Part shown: in pieces, positions 36,401 through 48,733 of the stretch
How the letters are laid out: each line of letters begins with the position of its first letter
Numbering within the stretch: the stretch's first letter is position 1
NCBI GenBank assembly: GCA_013398295.1
Contig: VZSF01007904.1
Location: 99,360 to 163,359 of the forward strand
Origin: Chionis minor
Taxonomy: Eukaryota > Chordata > Aves > Charadriiformes > Chionididae
Length of the DNA: 64,000 nt
Direction: 5' to 3'
Position numbers and translations under genes: made by a program
The notes under the pieces: model-generated
Database searches by the model: none
What the model saw: only the letters and a program-made list of their open reading frames with translations
What the model was told of the DNA's origin: nothing

Positions 36401-37333
36401 GAAATGATTCCAACTCCAGGCTTTCCAGCTTTCACGCTCATTTAACCCAAACCATTTCCTACTCTCTGAGAGGGAAGCAGGGATGAGATTTGCAGATTCC
36501 AAGTGGGGGAGGAACTGAAAATGATATCAGCAGTTTTACAGCCATTTCTTCTCTTGGCACGACATGAGGGAGAACGTCTCCCCGCCTCTAGGACAGAAGG
36601 TGGAGGAATGCAAACGCTGAAACATTTTTCAGTTTGCCCTGATTATCTTTCCTCCCCTAGCATTTTTATTAGGGTTCATAAATTCATCCTCAGAGCACAT
36701 ATTCCCCCATTCCTTTTAACCCTGTACAGCCTTGTAGGTCACTCATCCTGAGAAATTGCTGGCTGTCCAAGAAAAGCCACCCTTCCCCATTAATGTTGAC
36801 TCTGAAGGCTGTGGCAAGAAACCACACGGTGTCATCTCTAGCTAGAGAGAACAGAAATTACTGGGAAAAAGTGTGTCTGAGGCAGATGTTTACATAGAGC
36901 CTTTTTTATTGGTCATCTCTGTCTCATCTCCTGGTGTGCTCTTGTGCAAACACCTTGCTTAAGCTAAGCCCACTGAGCAGAGGCAGTTGCTAGGGAGCCC
37001 AGAGGCAGTACTGCATGGCTGTGGTCATCAAACCCTTCCCACTGGAGAGTTCTACCCCATCCACCAGTATTAGGGATCCTGTCTTTCAGGCTCAGATCTT
37101 CCCTGCATTGAGGCTAGCTTCCCTTCTCCTGCTTCTAGGTATCTAAATCAGATCCTCGCAACAACGACTTGGGCCCCCGTTTCCCACCTCACCTGAACCT
37201 GTTGGCCACAGTGCATCATTTGCTTTAAAACCTCTGTGGGACATGTGAGTTCTTCTTAGAAATGCCACGGCTCCCAGCACGACCTTCTGTAGCTCACTTA
37301 GCTGGAGACAATTTTATGTGCAAAGAAAGGAAC

Positions 37334-37358
<25 letters not shown>
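37334..37358. repeat. Poly-A tract (25 bases)
   Basis: An uninterrupted A run follows AAGGAAC and is followed by GAGAAAAAGC. CR1 elements do not use poly-A tails, so this is either a simple homopolymer or the remnant of a processed RNA insertion. I see no recognisable parent transcript upstream. Confidence 0.9.
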
Positions 37359-37366
<8 letters not shown>

Positions 37367-39038
37367 GCTGCCCTGCTGCTGCCCTTGTTCTAATGTATCT
37401 GTTTACAGCCACAGGACTTGGAGAGAGGAATATCTCTGTGTTTTTCTGGTCCTGAGCACAGTGAGAGCTTGTGGCACAAGTGTAATATAAATAAGAACCC
37501 TAATAATGCAGTGAAAAGGGTATTTGAAGATATGACTGAGGAATATGATATTGTCTCAGAAGTGTTTCGGCACAGTAGCCTTAGTACTGTGCTACCCCAG
37601 TGCGGTAGGAGAGTGACAGAAAATTCCTTAATCTAAGCACAGCGCAGCACCATTTCCTGGTGCACTCTTACAATGAGAAGTCACTGAGTTAATAGCAACC
37701 CTTTTGGCAAGAGTGTTTTCTTCACGGGAAGCCAAGATATATCCAGTAATAAAGGAGGGTTCCATAAAGAGCAATGCAGTAGGAACCTGTTAAACTGATA
37801 ACCTGTGCTGGGCCGGTCCATGGGCTCACCTAGCAGCCTGCAGCTCTTTCAGAGAGCAGAGATGTTTAATGAAATATTTTATAATTGTGTTTTAGCAAAC
37901 AGGGTGATTCTGGTGTCAAAGTCTTCATTTTCCATGCAAGGTTTGCTAAAATTGCAAAAATTTTTGCACTGACATAATATTTTTTATGAAGTTCCTCACT
38001 GATCCAGATCTGAATGTATTTCCCCATGTGGGGGACCATCAGCTTCTACCTGAAGATGGGGGCCCATAGCTTCTCTCTGCACCTACTAAGCCACTCGCAG
38101 TGTGGGGTCACCGATGCTGCTGTCCCTCCAGGTTTCCTTGGTGGTCCTTGAGAGGACAACCTGGGTGGGTGGCAGTCCTAAGCTGGCTGTTTCTGCAAGG
38201 GGAACTATCCTGTCCCTCAATCCGTATCAGCCTAGAAATGGGGTGATTTGAGTCCAATTCTTGCAACTATAGCCCTTTCCCTGGCAGTTGACTTGGACAG
38301 GGTTTTTGTTTTCCCCCAAGAAGACGGCAAGCAATAGGAATTGAAGATTTGTAAAGCATTAAAAACATACCTGGAAAAAAACTGCTCCCAGTTAGGCTGG
38401 TTCAAAGGGACAGAACTGGTTTATACATGGAGAAAGCAGAAGCATTTGGTACATTATTTGCTTGCTGTTTGCTGCAAGAGAGGAGAAAGTCAGAAAAGCA
38501 CACTGGTAAGCTATGTTGCTTCGGAACAAAATATTTACTTTTTTTCCACATTTCCCATAAGGCATTAGCACTTTTCCAAATGTGACATAGGAGAAGCAAA
38601 TGCTCAGTGGTCTGTGGATCTAATGTTTGCTTAAGTAGCATGACATATGTGCATATGGGTAGACACACATAGACACACATGAGATATTTTTGTTCTACTA
38701 TTTAAATTAAGGGTGGGATACCCTTCAGCACTGCATTTCTCAGCATATGTGTTCTTATACTCACTTATTCTTTGTTTCTGCCAATGCCTAAATTGGGAAT
38801 ACTAAACAGCCACAAATATGCAGCTAGCAGAGATGCAGGAATTCATTTGGAGGGAGCGAATTTTGATCTGGACTTGATATGTTTACAAGGGAAGGAGTCG
38901 CTACAGCTGCAGGAGAGGAGATTTCTGTGGCGGTATCTGTCTGTAATGTGTATCATGGCCTTGTTTTTGCAAGTGCCTCAGGGCAAAACTGAAGCTTTTA
39001 AACAGAAAACAGCAAGTAGTTTCAGTGCCACGTTGGGG

Positions 39039-39076
39039 ATATATGTATATGTATATGTACACATAAGTATATATAG
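39039..39076. repeat. AT-rich simple repeat (TATATG-type)
   Basis: GATATATGTATATGTATATG is followed by TACACATAAGTATATATAGG. It is an imperfect TATATG repeat of about 38 bp, easily unwound and probably length-variable. Confidence 0.8.
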
Positions 39077-39537
39077 GAAACACCTGTTTGCACATTGTTG
39101 ACACCGTTTTTAGTTTTTACACCATCGTGGCTGCCATAGGTGGTGGGTGCCTGGGAGGACACAGCATGCCTACAGCGTGGTTCCTTACCCTCCAGGCATA
39201 GGCAGGCTCCTCCGGGGATGGGGAGGTGGCCGAGGGGTGCGTTGACCTGCAGAGTGCTCGCTGTGCAACCCCTCGAAATGTGCAAAGTCTGCCTGTCGTC
39301 ACCCTGGCCAGTGCCACAATGAGCAACGAGGTGATGGCGGCGGTGAGTGGGGTGGGCGTAGCAACGGATGGCTGGAGAATAACAGGCAACCAGGTGGGTG
39401 CTGAGGAGCGGAAAAAAGGGAAATTTGACACAAACTCAAGTGTTTTACCTTCTAACTCATCTTAGTGTTCCACAGCCAAAATGCTCCTCTGTCTTGGGTT
39501 TCTGGAAAGCTGTGCCGTCTCCCTTTGGTATCTTGCG

Positions 39538-41032
39538 AGTGCTGAGGAAGCTGGCAGAAGTAATTGCTGGTCCACTCTCCATCATCTTTGGAAGGTCCAG
39601 GAGAACAGGCGAGAACAGGTGCCTGAGGACTGCAGGAAAGCCAGTGTCACTCCAGTCTTCAAAAAGAGCAAGAAGGAAGACCCGGGATACTACAGGCCAG
39701 TCAGCCTCACCTCCATCCCTGGAAAGGTGATGGAACAGCTCGTTCTGGGCGTCATCTCCAAGCATCTGGAGGAAAGGAAGGTTATCAGAAGCAGTCAACA
39801 CGGACTCACCAAGGGCAAGTCAAGTCTGACTAATCTGATAGCCTTCTACAAAGGCATGACTGGGTGGATAGATGAGGGGAAGGCAGTGGATGTTGTCTAC
39901 CTTGACTTCAGCAAGGCTTTAGACAGCTTCTGCCACAGCATCCTCATAGGCAAGCTTAGGAAGTGTGTGTTAGATGAATGGACAGTGGGATGGATTGCAA
40001 ACTGTCTCAGAAGGTTGTGATCAGTGGGGCAGAGTCTAGTTGGAGGCCTGCAACAAGTGGTGTTCCCCAGGGGTCAGTGCTGGGTCCAGTCCTCTTCAAT
40101 GTATTCATCAATGACCTGGATGAAGGGATAGAGTGCGCCATCAGCAAGTTTGCTGATGACACAAAACTGGGAGGGGTGGCTGACACACCGGAAGGCCGTG
40201 CTGCCATTCAGTGTGACCTGGACAGGCTGGAGAGTTGGGCAGAGAGAAACCATATGAAATTCAACAAGGGCAAGTGTAGGGTCCTACACGTGGGGAGGAA
40301 TAACCCCACACAGCAGTACAGGTTCGGGGCTGACCTGCTGGAAAGCAGCGCTGTGGAAAGGAACCTGGGAGTCCTGGTGGACAACAGGATGACCATGAAG
40401 CAGGAACGTGCTCTTGTGGCCAAGAAGGCCAATGGCATCCTGGGGTGCATCAAGAAGAGCCTGGCAAGCAGGTTGAGGGAGGTCATCCTCCCCTTTACTC
40501 TGCCCTAGTGAGGCTGCATCTGGAGTAGTGTGTCCAGTTCTGGGCTCCCCAATTGAAGAAGGACAGGGAACTGCTGGAGAGGATATGGTGAAGGGCTAAG
40601 AAGATGATTAGGGGTCTGGAGCATCTTCCTTATGAGGAAAGGCTGAGGGCGTTGGGTCTTCTTAGTCTGGAGAAGACTGAGGGAGGATCTCATCAATGCT
40701 TATAAATACCTAAAGGGAAGGTGCCGGGAGGATGTGGCCAGCCTTTTTTCAGTGGTGCCCAGTGACAGGACAAGAGGTAAAGGGCACCAACTTGTCTGTG
40801 GAAAGTTCCATCTAAACATGAGGAGGAACTTCTTTCCTTTGAGGGTGGCAGAGCACTGGACCAGGCTGCTCAGAGAGGTGGTGGAGTCTCCAACTCTGGA
40901 GACATTCCAAAGCTGCCTGGATGCCACCCTGTGCAACCTGCTGTAGGTGAACCTGCTGGTGTGGGGGTTGGACTGGATGATCTCCAGAGATCCCTTCCAA
41001 CCCCTAACATTCTATGATCCTATGATTCTATG
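39538..41032 (+). mobile_element. CR1 LINE, 5'-truncated, decayed ORF2 (copy 2, twin of copy 1)
   Basis: About 1.5 kb of CR1 starting inside ORF2 at the VLRKLAEVIAGPLSIIFG segment. Reading against copy 1 at an offset of 15918, I found no difference from 39538 to 40734. A patch then differs (copy 2 reads TGGCCAGCCTTTTTTCAG, four bases longer), and the two match again to 40980 at an offset of 15922. The FADD catalytic motif is at 40149-40160. The same frameshifts and stops as in copy 1 are present. The 3' end differs from copy 1 and looks intact: CCTAACATTCTATGATCCTA followed by TGATTCTATG. The upstream and downstream flanks are unrelated to those of copy 1. Confidence 0.95.
39559..40508 (+). 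pseudogene. CR1 ORF2 remnant (reverse transcriptase), frameshifted
   Basis: Two open pieces, one ending at 40020 (NCLRRL) and one at 39978-40508 (ending LPFTLP), carry the RT palm blocks. The fingers/palm entry (YYRPVSLTSIPGK, VVYLDFSKALD) is in the first piece, and [15 protein letters not shown] with FADD is in the second. The breaks are at the same bases as in copy 1. The endonuclease domain is missing because of 5' truncation. It is not functional. Confidence 0.9.
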
Positions 41033-43140
41033 AAGGCACAAAGATTTGCACTTGCCAGCATTTTGCCTAAGTTTCAGCAGCTTGTCAGTGTGGGTTACAC
41101 TGTCTTTGCCCATCTCTGGCCATGCAGTGTGTCTGAACGTTTCCTTACCCCAAGCTCTCTGCAGGTAGCACGTGGGATGCAGAGACTATGCAAATACCTG
41201 TTGTGCTTTGTTTTGGTCACAAACATCAATTGCCATCCCCTTGCCCCATAGGTTTGTAAAACCATCAGTTTTTCCTTTGTCTTTTTTTGACAACAAAAGC
41301 ATCAACACATGCGATCCTCTCAGCACTATTGCCAGCCTGCAGTTGTTGAGTGAGTATCTCAAGGCAAGCTGAGCTGTTCTGTGAAAGCTTTCCTATATTA
41401 CGCACCACAACAATAAAACATTGGCACGGGAGCAGAAAGAAAATATTCACAACTCTCGAACTGTACATTGACTCTCCAGCTGTAATATTGTTTCCTTTGC
41501 TCCAGGAATGAGTCCCATTGATAGTATAATTTCATTTTTCTTGTATGGTATTGCACGAAAAAGATTTATTTTTTTTCTTTTATTTTTTATTGGAGAGAGG
41601 GTGGGTTTCAAGGTCTTAGTTGGTCTAAGACACTATGTGGGATGCTGCCTATTGATCATGCAATGAATTACTACAGAGACACTACTCTGTGTGTGACTCA
41701 GTTGCCTTTGAAAGGGAATCCCATCTCTTTTGGGGATGGCTGGAGGTCAGGCACCCTGCCGATAACAAGTGTCATATGTCACTGTATTTACACCACTATA
41801 TATAGCACATTCCCCTGTCTTTAGTGCTGTGGTGTTCAACCCTTGGTACAAGGAAAAGGAAAGTCCGGGGAGATTAAATGTCCCTGAAGCAGAAGAGATT
41901 TATTTGGGGTGGGGGAAAGGCAGGCAATGGCTAAGGAGTGCTGTGTTCTGCACCTCCAGCTGTCCCTGTGGCTTGACAGCAACTTGCTCTCAGGTCCTGC
42001 ATCCCACTTTGGCCCAAAGCAATGTTCCATAAGGGACAAACTCCTTCCCCGCTGCTCCCCCAGCACCCATCTTCCCTGAGACCTTACGGCTGAGTCCACA
42101 GGAAGGTGCCCTCCAGCCCCTGTTCTGCTCAGTCATGCCCACCCAGCAGCTCCCTTCCTGTCCCTCCTTGCATCCTCCCCACCTTTCTCCCCATCTCTTC
42201 CAACCACCATTCGCCCACTCCTCTCCCTTTTTTGCGCCCCACCTTTTGGGTGGGTTTCCCTCATCTCCTTATGAGGGGCAAAAGGAAGTGAGGAGGTGAG
42301 ACCTGCGGGCTTGGCAGGGGTAGAGCAACATCCACTGCCCCCAGTCCCGTGTGCTTCCCCCCACTTCCCTGTGCAGCCGTTGCAAAAGATCAAAGCATAC
42401 GACAAAAATAGCAAAAGGGGAAGAGCTTGTGGGTTTGACATCTGGAGGCCAGAAGCAGCTCCTGCTTTTGAGCGGGCAAGAGGTGAAGGAGGAAGGGTAA
42501 AAGTGGGTTTACAGTCTCTTATTTTTTACTGGGATTAAAAACTTCTTATAAAGTTATATGGTTTGCTGTTACTTGGGATAGCGGTGTCTGTCTTAGTCCT
42601 CCACAAGGTCCTAATTTCAGAAGTAGAGATGCTAACAGCACTTTTAAGTGGAGAGGTGAGTATTTTCTGACAGGCAAAATACTGATTTATCTGTGATGCA
42701 TCATCTGACAGCCTTATTTTTATTCTAAGGGGTGTTAAGAGACACCTGGGGAATGTCTGTGCAGCTTGGCTAAATAAAACAGGTGCTGTTTCCGGGCTGG
42801 AGGTTTTCAATGATAAGGGCTCAGAAAGCACCCCAAAGCCAAAGGGGATGTCCAGGTCAGAGCCTGGTTTTTCAAAGCCTTTCAATTCTAGGCTGTCTGT
42901 CTCCAATCCTTTTGTAAAATCCAACTTCTGGACAATACTGCCAATATGTGTGATTAAAAAACATGCCACCAAATCAGGGTGAATTTTAAAAAATGAAGTT
43001 ATTTGACTGTCTGGCAGTGCCAAAGTACGTTGCAATATCAGTCTCACTTGTATAAGGGGAGTTGAGTGGGCAAAGTGTTTTATTTTTTTGTTGAGTGAGC
43101 AAAGTGGGGGGATTTTTTTGTGTTTTTATTTTTATACCAG
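41033..43140. other. Intergenic region, no gene seen
   Basis: About 2.1 kb between two CR1 elements. The AT-rich 41540-41600 stretch holds T homopolymers, and 42100-42260 is C/T-rich. A minus-strand open frame of 170 codons at 42535-43047 has no recognisable similarity and is noted in the findings. Confidence 0.55.
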
Positions 43141-44055
43141 TTTTTTTTGAGTGCACCCTCAGTAAGTTTGCAGACGACACCGAAGTAAGCAGGAGTGTTG
43201 ATCTGCTTGAGGGTAGGAAGGCTCTACAGAGAGACCTGGACAGGCTGCATTGATGGGCTGAAGCCAATAGTATGAGGTTCAACACGTCCAAGTGCCAGGT
43301 CCTACACTTTGGTCACAGCAACCCCAGGCAGCGCTACAGGCTTGGGGAGGAGCGGCTGGAAACTGCCTGGGGGAAAAGGATCTGGGAGTCCTGGGCGACA
43401 GTTGGCTGAACATGAGCCAGCGTGTGCCCAGGTGGCCAAGAGGTACAATGGCATCTTGGCCTGTATCAAGAATAGTGTGGCCAGCAGGAGCAGGGAAGTG
43501 ATGGTGCCCCTGTACTCAGCACTGGTGAGGCCACAGCTTGAGTGCTGGGTTCAGTTTTGGGCACCGCAGTATTGGAGAGACACTGAGGGGCTGGAGCGTG
43601 TCCAGAGAAGGGCAACGAAGCTGGTGAGGGGTCTAGAGAGCAAGTCTTTTGAGGAGCGGCTGAGGGAATTAGGATTGTTTAGCCTGAAGAAAAGGAGACT
43701 GAGAGGAGACCTTATCACTCTCTACAACTACCTGAAAGAAGGTTGTAGCGAGGTGAGGGTTGATCTCTTTTCCCAAGTAACAAGCAATAGGACAAGAGGA
43801 AACGGCCTCAAGTTACACCAGGGAAGGTTTAGATCAGATATTAGGAAAGACTTCTTCATGAAAAGGGTTATCAATCATTGGAACAGGCTGCCCAGGGGAG
43901 TGGTGGAACCAGAATCCCGGGAGGTATTTAAAAGATAAGTAGATGTGGTGCTTAGGGACATGGTTTAGCGGTGATTTTGGAGTGTTAGGTTTAAGGTTGG
44001 GCTCAATGATAGTAAAGGTCTCTTCCAACCTAAGTGATTCTGTGATTCTGTGACA
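43141..44055 (+). mobile_element. CR1 LINE fragment, plus strand, older subfamily
   Basis: This fragment begins almost exactly at the RT catalytic block: [20 protein letters not shown], with FADD at 43167-43178. It then runs through the ORF2 C-terminus, including [69 protein letters not shown] and [14 protein letters not shown]. The 3' end is TCTTCCAACCTAAGTGATTC followed by TGTGATTCTGTGA. Frame breaks occur near 43250 and 43370, while 43309-43938 is open for 209 codons. Sequence and 3' repeat unit (ATTCTGTG) differ from the twin copies, so it is a different CR1 subfamily. Confidence 0.93.
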
Positions 44056-45807
44056 GAAATATGTGTATCCAAGTGGGAGGAGAACCACGGGAGGTAACTT
44101 AGCATGACATTTTCTAGTGAAAATATTTACCACAGAAAAACACAAGTTACAGGGGATGATTTGCATCCAGTGTGATAAACAATTTTGGGCTCAAGAAAAG
44201 TAGTTGAAGGGGAAGGTGAGGACAGAAAAAGGCGGTTTTCGTTGGTTTTCTTTTAATAAGAGAAGCCCACGAAATAAATAGAAAACTTCATTTTTTTATT
44301 AGACAAAATGTACCATATGATCTCGAGCAGGTTAGAGTTTCCTTTTCCTTCTTATTTGCATTGTTTTGTTTTTTTTCCTTAGCACTCCAATCTATTGAAG
44401 AGCTGGAGTTGTTGGGAAGTGTTTGGTGGCCCATGGTATGGGGAGGTGTCAGATTCTCTGTGTTCCTTTCTAAACTTCACTACCGTGATCTCTTGCCCTT
44501 GATTGCCTGGATGTAGGGTCAGTGACCCCCTCCCACTCCTTGATCTAGTGTTGAAAGAGCTTTTTTCCTCTTCCAGTTGCACCTTCCAGTCACTAAAATG
44601 GAAAACGTTCCTCATTTGCACTGGCTTGATGTGTGTTTCTCATGGTTTTCCCCACCTCAAAGCAGGGTCGCTGCTCTCAGCCACAGTTCACGGTACTAGG
44701 CATGGGGCTCATGATGATGCAAAACCCTATGAGATTGTGTATCTAAGTGCTTGGATTCTGCCACTTTCATTAGCATGGTGATTAACCATCTCCTCATGGT
44801 CTCATGAATTCCACTTGCTTGTCACCCATCACATATACCAGGAAATCACAGAATTGGGCAACATTCATCAGAAGACTTGAGAAAAGGAAGGAAAGAAGTA
44901 CTGGAGGCTGGATTGGGCAGGAATAAGAGAATAAAGAAATGCAATAGAATTTGGTTTTGGTTTTTTTTTTTTTCTTCTTTCTGTGGTGAGGGCGGACGGG
45001 ACGATAGCTGCCTTCATGTGAAACTGGAGCTACATCCAGGAATGGTATTTATATGCACGGATGTAGCTTTCAATCAGGATGATGTAAACACTGCTAGAGA
45101 ATTTTTTGACCAGGCTGTTTGGAAAACGTGATGGATTAAATACGACAAACAAGATTCCTGGACGTTTATTTATATGCCTTTTCATTTGTGCCAGTTTCAT
45201 GTTAGGCAAGGCTCTGGCTACCAGACCAATACTAAGCCTCAGGGGCAGGCAAGGCTGGGGTGGGGGGAGGGAGCCACAAAGAGAGTGTTTTCCAAGCCTC
45301 ATCTAATTTAAAGCATCTTTTGTTGAGTGGTGCAGTGAAGAGGATGTGGCTAACACAAATAAAAAAATCATAAAGGGATCAAAGTGTGTGTGCAAATTCA
45401 TTCCTTGTGGCAGGAGTTCTGCCAGTTAGCTTGCTCGCTCACTCGCTTGCTTTCCTAAAAAACTTTTCTCCCCACCCCCAGCCCCCCGTGATGCAGTGAG
45501 CAAATCACATGTCAGAAACTCTTCTGGATTTCATAAGGGTTTCAGCACTGATGGATGGCCAGGATGACACCAGAGTCTGTACATTGTGCCTGAGATCTGA
45601 GTTGCTTCCTCTTGGTCCCATGGTTGCACATGAAACAGCCGCATGAGAGCGATCTATTTATAAGCTGTTCAAAGGCACCACAAATGCGGGTGGATGGTGG
45701 CTTGAAGCTCCAGGCCACCAGGAAGCTCTCTAGCACTTGCAGGAACTTGACATTACCCCGGAGCCTGAGCTCTTCCCAGCAGGGTGAAAGATGAGGAAAT
45801 CTTGTCT

Positions 45808-45834
45808 TAAAAATAAAAATAAAATAAAATAAAA
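45808..45834. repeat. AAAAT microsatellite
   Basis: TAAAAATAAAAATAAAATAA followed by AATAAAA forms a short imperfect AAAAT repeat of about five units. Confidence 0.85.
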
Positions 45835-48712
45835 CCTTTGGAGCTAAGGTGATTCACATGAGATGGCATCAGATGAAACAACTTGGTTGACAAGGGATTC
45901 TGATAAATGTACCTAGGTCAAAAAACATTAAAAGAACTGCATGGACAGAACTAATGCTGTATGGCAAAGGTGTCTCTGGTGCTGGAAGCAGGAGACAGAC
46001 AAACCTGAGATTTACATCGGATACGAGAAAATCTTCAGGGTTCAGGTTAGAAACCTCTGCTGCCATGAATATCGCTGTTTATGTTCAGGCTGTGCTGGGG
46101 GATTCACACTCATACGCTCTGCTGGCAAAGGACAGGCAGGAGCTAATGCCACCCCTGCTTTAACATCTCCGTGATTCGCTGTGCGAGCGTTGGAACCAGG
46201 GATAACCCCAATGACAATGATCAATTTCACATGGTCGTTACAGACCCACCGGCACACCTCCATGGACCACCATGGGGGCAATGTCAAGTGCTGGCTGCTT
46301 CATCCAACCTCCTGCTCTGAGCTCCTGCTTCACGGGAAGAGTTGGGAAGAGTGTAGAGTTGGGAAGAGCTCCACCATGAAAGGGGACCTGGGACCCCAAA
46401 GAGACCCACTGCAGGTGCTATCCCCATCTGTGGGCTTGTGCTGTCTGCCTTGCTGTTTTCTGACCCTGCAATGTCATTACACACATGGAAGAGAAGACAC
46501 ATGCCTTCAAGGCAGCCACTGTAGCCATTGAGTTGCTGGCTACTGCCTAGTCCCAAGCTAGTTCTCCCAGTTCAACAAACTCACACAACTGTGGAAGCCA
46601 CACGACACATCAAGGCCATGGTTGTATTTCCTAGGGAGCGCTGGCCCACTAGAATAACATCTGCAGAGAACAAAGGCTAGAAGCCTGGGCAAATCTAAGG
46701 CCGGAAAAAGAGTCAGTCTAAAAACCAAAGGGAACATGCCTTCAAAAATCCTGTGGCATTGCTAATGAAAAATAAACATCCATTTTACATCTGCAGAGAA
46801 AGGAAAAGAAAATGAAGTCAAAGCACAAGGTCTTGTTCTTATATTCTAGGAATTTTCTCCATTGAAGATTGTCAAATACCGCATGCCAACACTTCGGAGA
46901 ATGACAACAACATCCTTAAGTGCAATGAATCAAAGTACAAGAGTAAATTTTTATGGAAGCCAAACTGCTATTCTTAGAAATCACCCAGAATCAAAAAATA
47001 AACAATTCATCAGGAAAAGAAATGTTTGAACTCACAGGGGAGATTAACTCTCATCTGAGTGGAAACAAAACCTCAAATGAGCCACATTGTTATTCCCACA
47101 CTTAGTTAATTGCAGTACTGTTCAAGGGCAGAACCAAGTGGTTGGAAGGCTGTAGAACTGGCTGTAGAACTGGCTTTAGTAGAGGGTATCTTAAGAGGAA
47201 AAAAAGACATAAAAGTATGTTTTTTCCCTTATGGCTAGTTCCAGAGATGGTGTTTTGCCAGGGTCTAGGACAGGAGTGTAATGGATGGACGGGGGTGGGT
47301 GTGGGAAATAAAGATGCCAGATCAGGAACCATATTGTATACTTGGAGATAATTAAGAGAGTAGTATACAATGTCTTAGGTCAGGAGTGCTTCTAACCGCA
47401 GACAACTCTCTGGTTGAGCCGGCAGAGGCATAAAGAGGCTGTTGATGCATAACCAACGCAGGCTGCAGGTGAGATACCTGGACACAGAGAACCTCTCAGC
47501 CAGCCTGGCTACAGATTTTGTGGGTTTTTCAAAACAGGACATCTCCAAGTGAAGATCTGCCATTTTCTCCCCTAAAATTAGTAAATCACAATATAAGATA
47601 TTAATGCCAGAGATATCGAGTGAAAACACACTACCTGTATCTAGCTAGAATAGTTGCTTTTAATGAAGAGCAGATGTCCATGCATGTCCACCACATGAGA
47701 AAACACAAAGCAGACTGCCCTCAGCCTTGTAGGACTCTGTTTCTCAGTTTCCAGCCCTGGTGTTGACATGTGGGGCTGAGCACATCAGAGAGGGGCAGCT
47801 GACCATCTTAGCTGTGGTGGGATTCACACTGCATGTAGGCCTTCCTTGGCTTGCTCGTTCTATGGGAATGAAAGCATCCTGGGATGGTCACAACCCCAAA
47901 GTGTGGCCTAGGGGGACTATGGGGATGAGAGGCCTTGTAATGATCTCTGCAATGTATGTTTTGAGGGGAGAAAAAGGATATCTATAGACTGAAAGGTGAA
48001 AATGTTCATTAGCATTAGTGAGCTTATCTCTCTGGAACTGCTTCAAAATGTGAGTGTTCATGGAACAGATTTTTCTGCAAACAGACTTGTGGTGAAAGGT
48101 CTTTGTTTCACACAAGATATCTCCAGAGAAAAAAGCAGAAGTCAGACAAATTTGTATGCTTTAAACATAAAACCAAACAAAGCTTTTTGGATGACTCCAT
48201 AAAAATTCTAACAACAGCAAGAAAAAAAAAAAGCCCGGAAAAAAAAAACCTCACACCCCCCTACCCCCCACCACTAAGATGCCTCTGTTACTTGCAGGTA
48301 TATTCCCAGTGGTTTCTTTTTGGATCACATTGACAAAGTCATTAAAAGACAGTTCTTTCCTTTTATTAGCAATAGTCACGGCTTGATGATTCAAACCACA
48401 TTCATTTTTCAGAAAGAAGCTTTTGATCAAAGCATTTTTAAAATCAGATGAAAGAAGTATTATAAAAAATGTTCAAGCAATATGAGCCAGGAAGTGGAAA
48501 TGGCTGTCCAGGAGAAGAGCTGGGAATATACCAGGAAAAAACTCCAACAACAAAACCCCCCAAGCTAATACTACAGATAACCATATAAACAGTGTTACAA
48601 GTCAAAGACAGATTTACAGACTCTGTGTTTCTTAATTCCTAGAATGAAGAATCTAATTACCACTTTAAAATATGATTGACTCAGTCAAGTTGTATGATCC
48701 TTCAGTGGGAGA

Positions 48713-48733
48713 ATATTATTATTATTATTATTA
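48713..48733. repeat. ATT trinucleotide microsatellite
   Basis: About seven ATT units in a row, preceded by GAAT and followed by CTTTGAATC. It is likely to vary in length between individuals. Confidence 0.9.

Larger units (their letters stand above)
33409..39537. other. Intergenic region, no gene seen
   Basis: About 6.1 kb with no recognisable gene. It holds a 25-base poly-A tract at 37334-37358 and a TATATG-type low-complexity stretch at 39039-39076, listed separately. The short open frames show no recognisable protein family. Confidence 0.55.

Noticed and set aside
37334..37358. Processed pseudogene ending in the poly-A tract
   Set aside because: No AATAAA in the expected place upstream and no recognisable coding or RNA gene sequence before the A run.
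45243..45273. G-quadruplex in the G-rich patch
   Set aside because: There are G runs, but one loop would have to be about 11 bases and the central run must be split, so the motif is weak.
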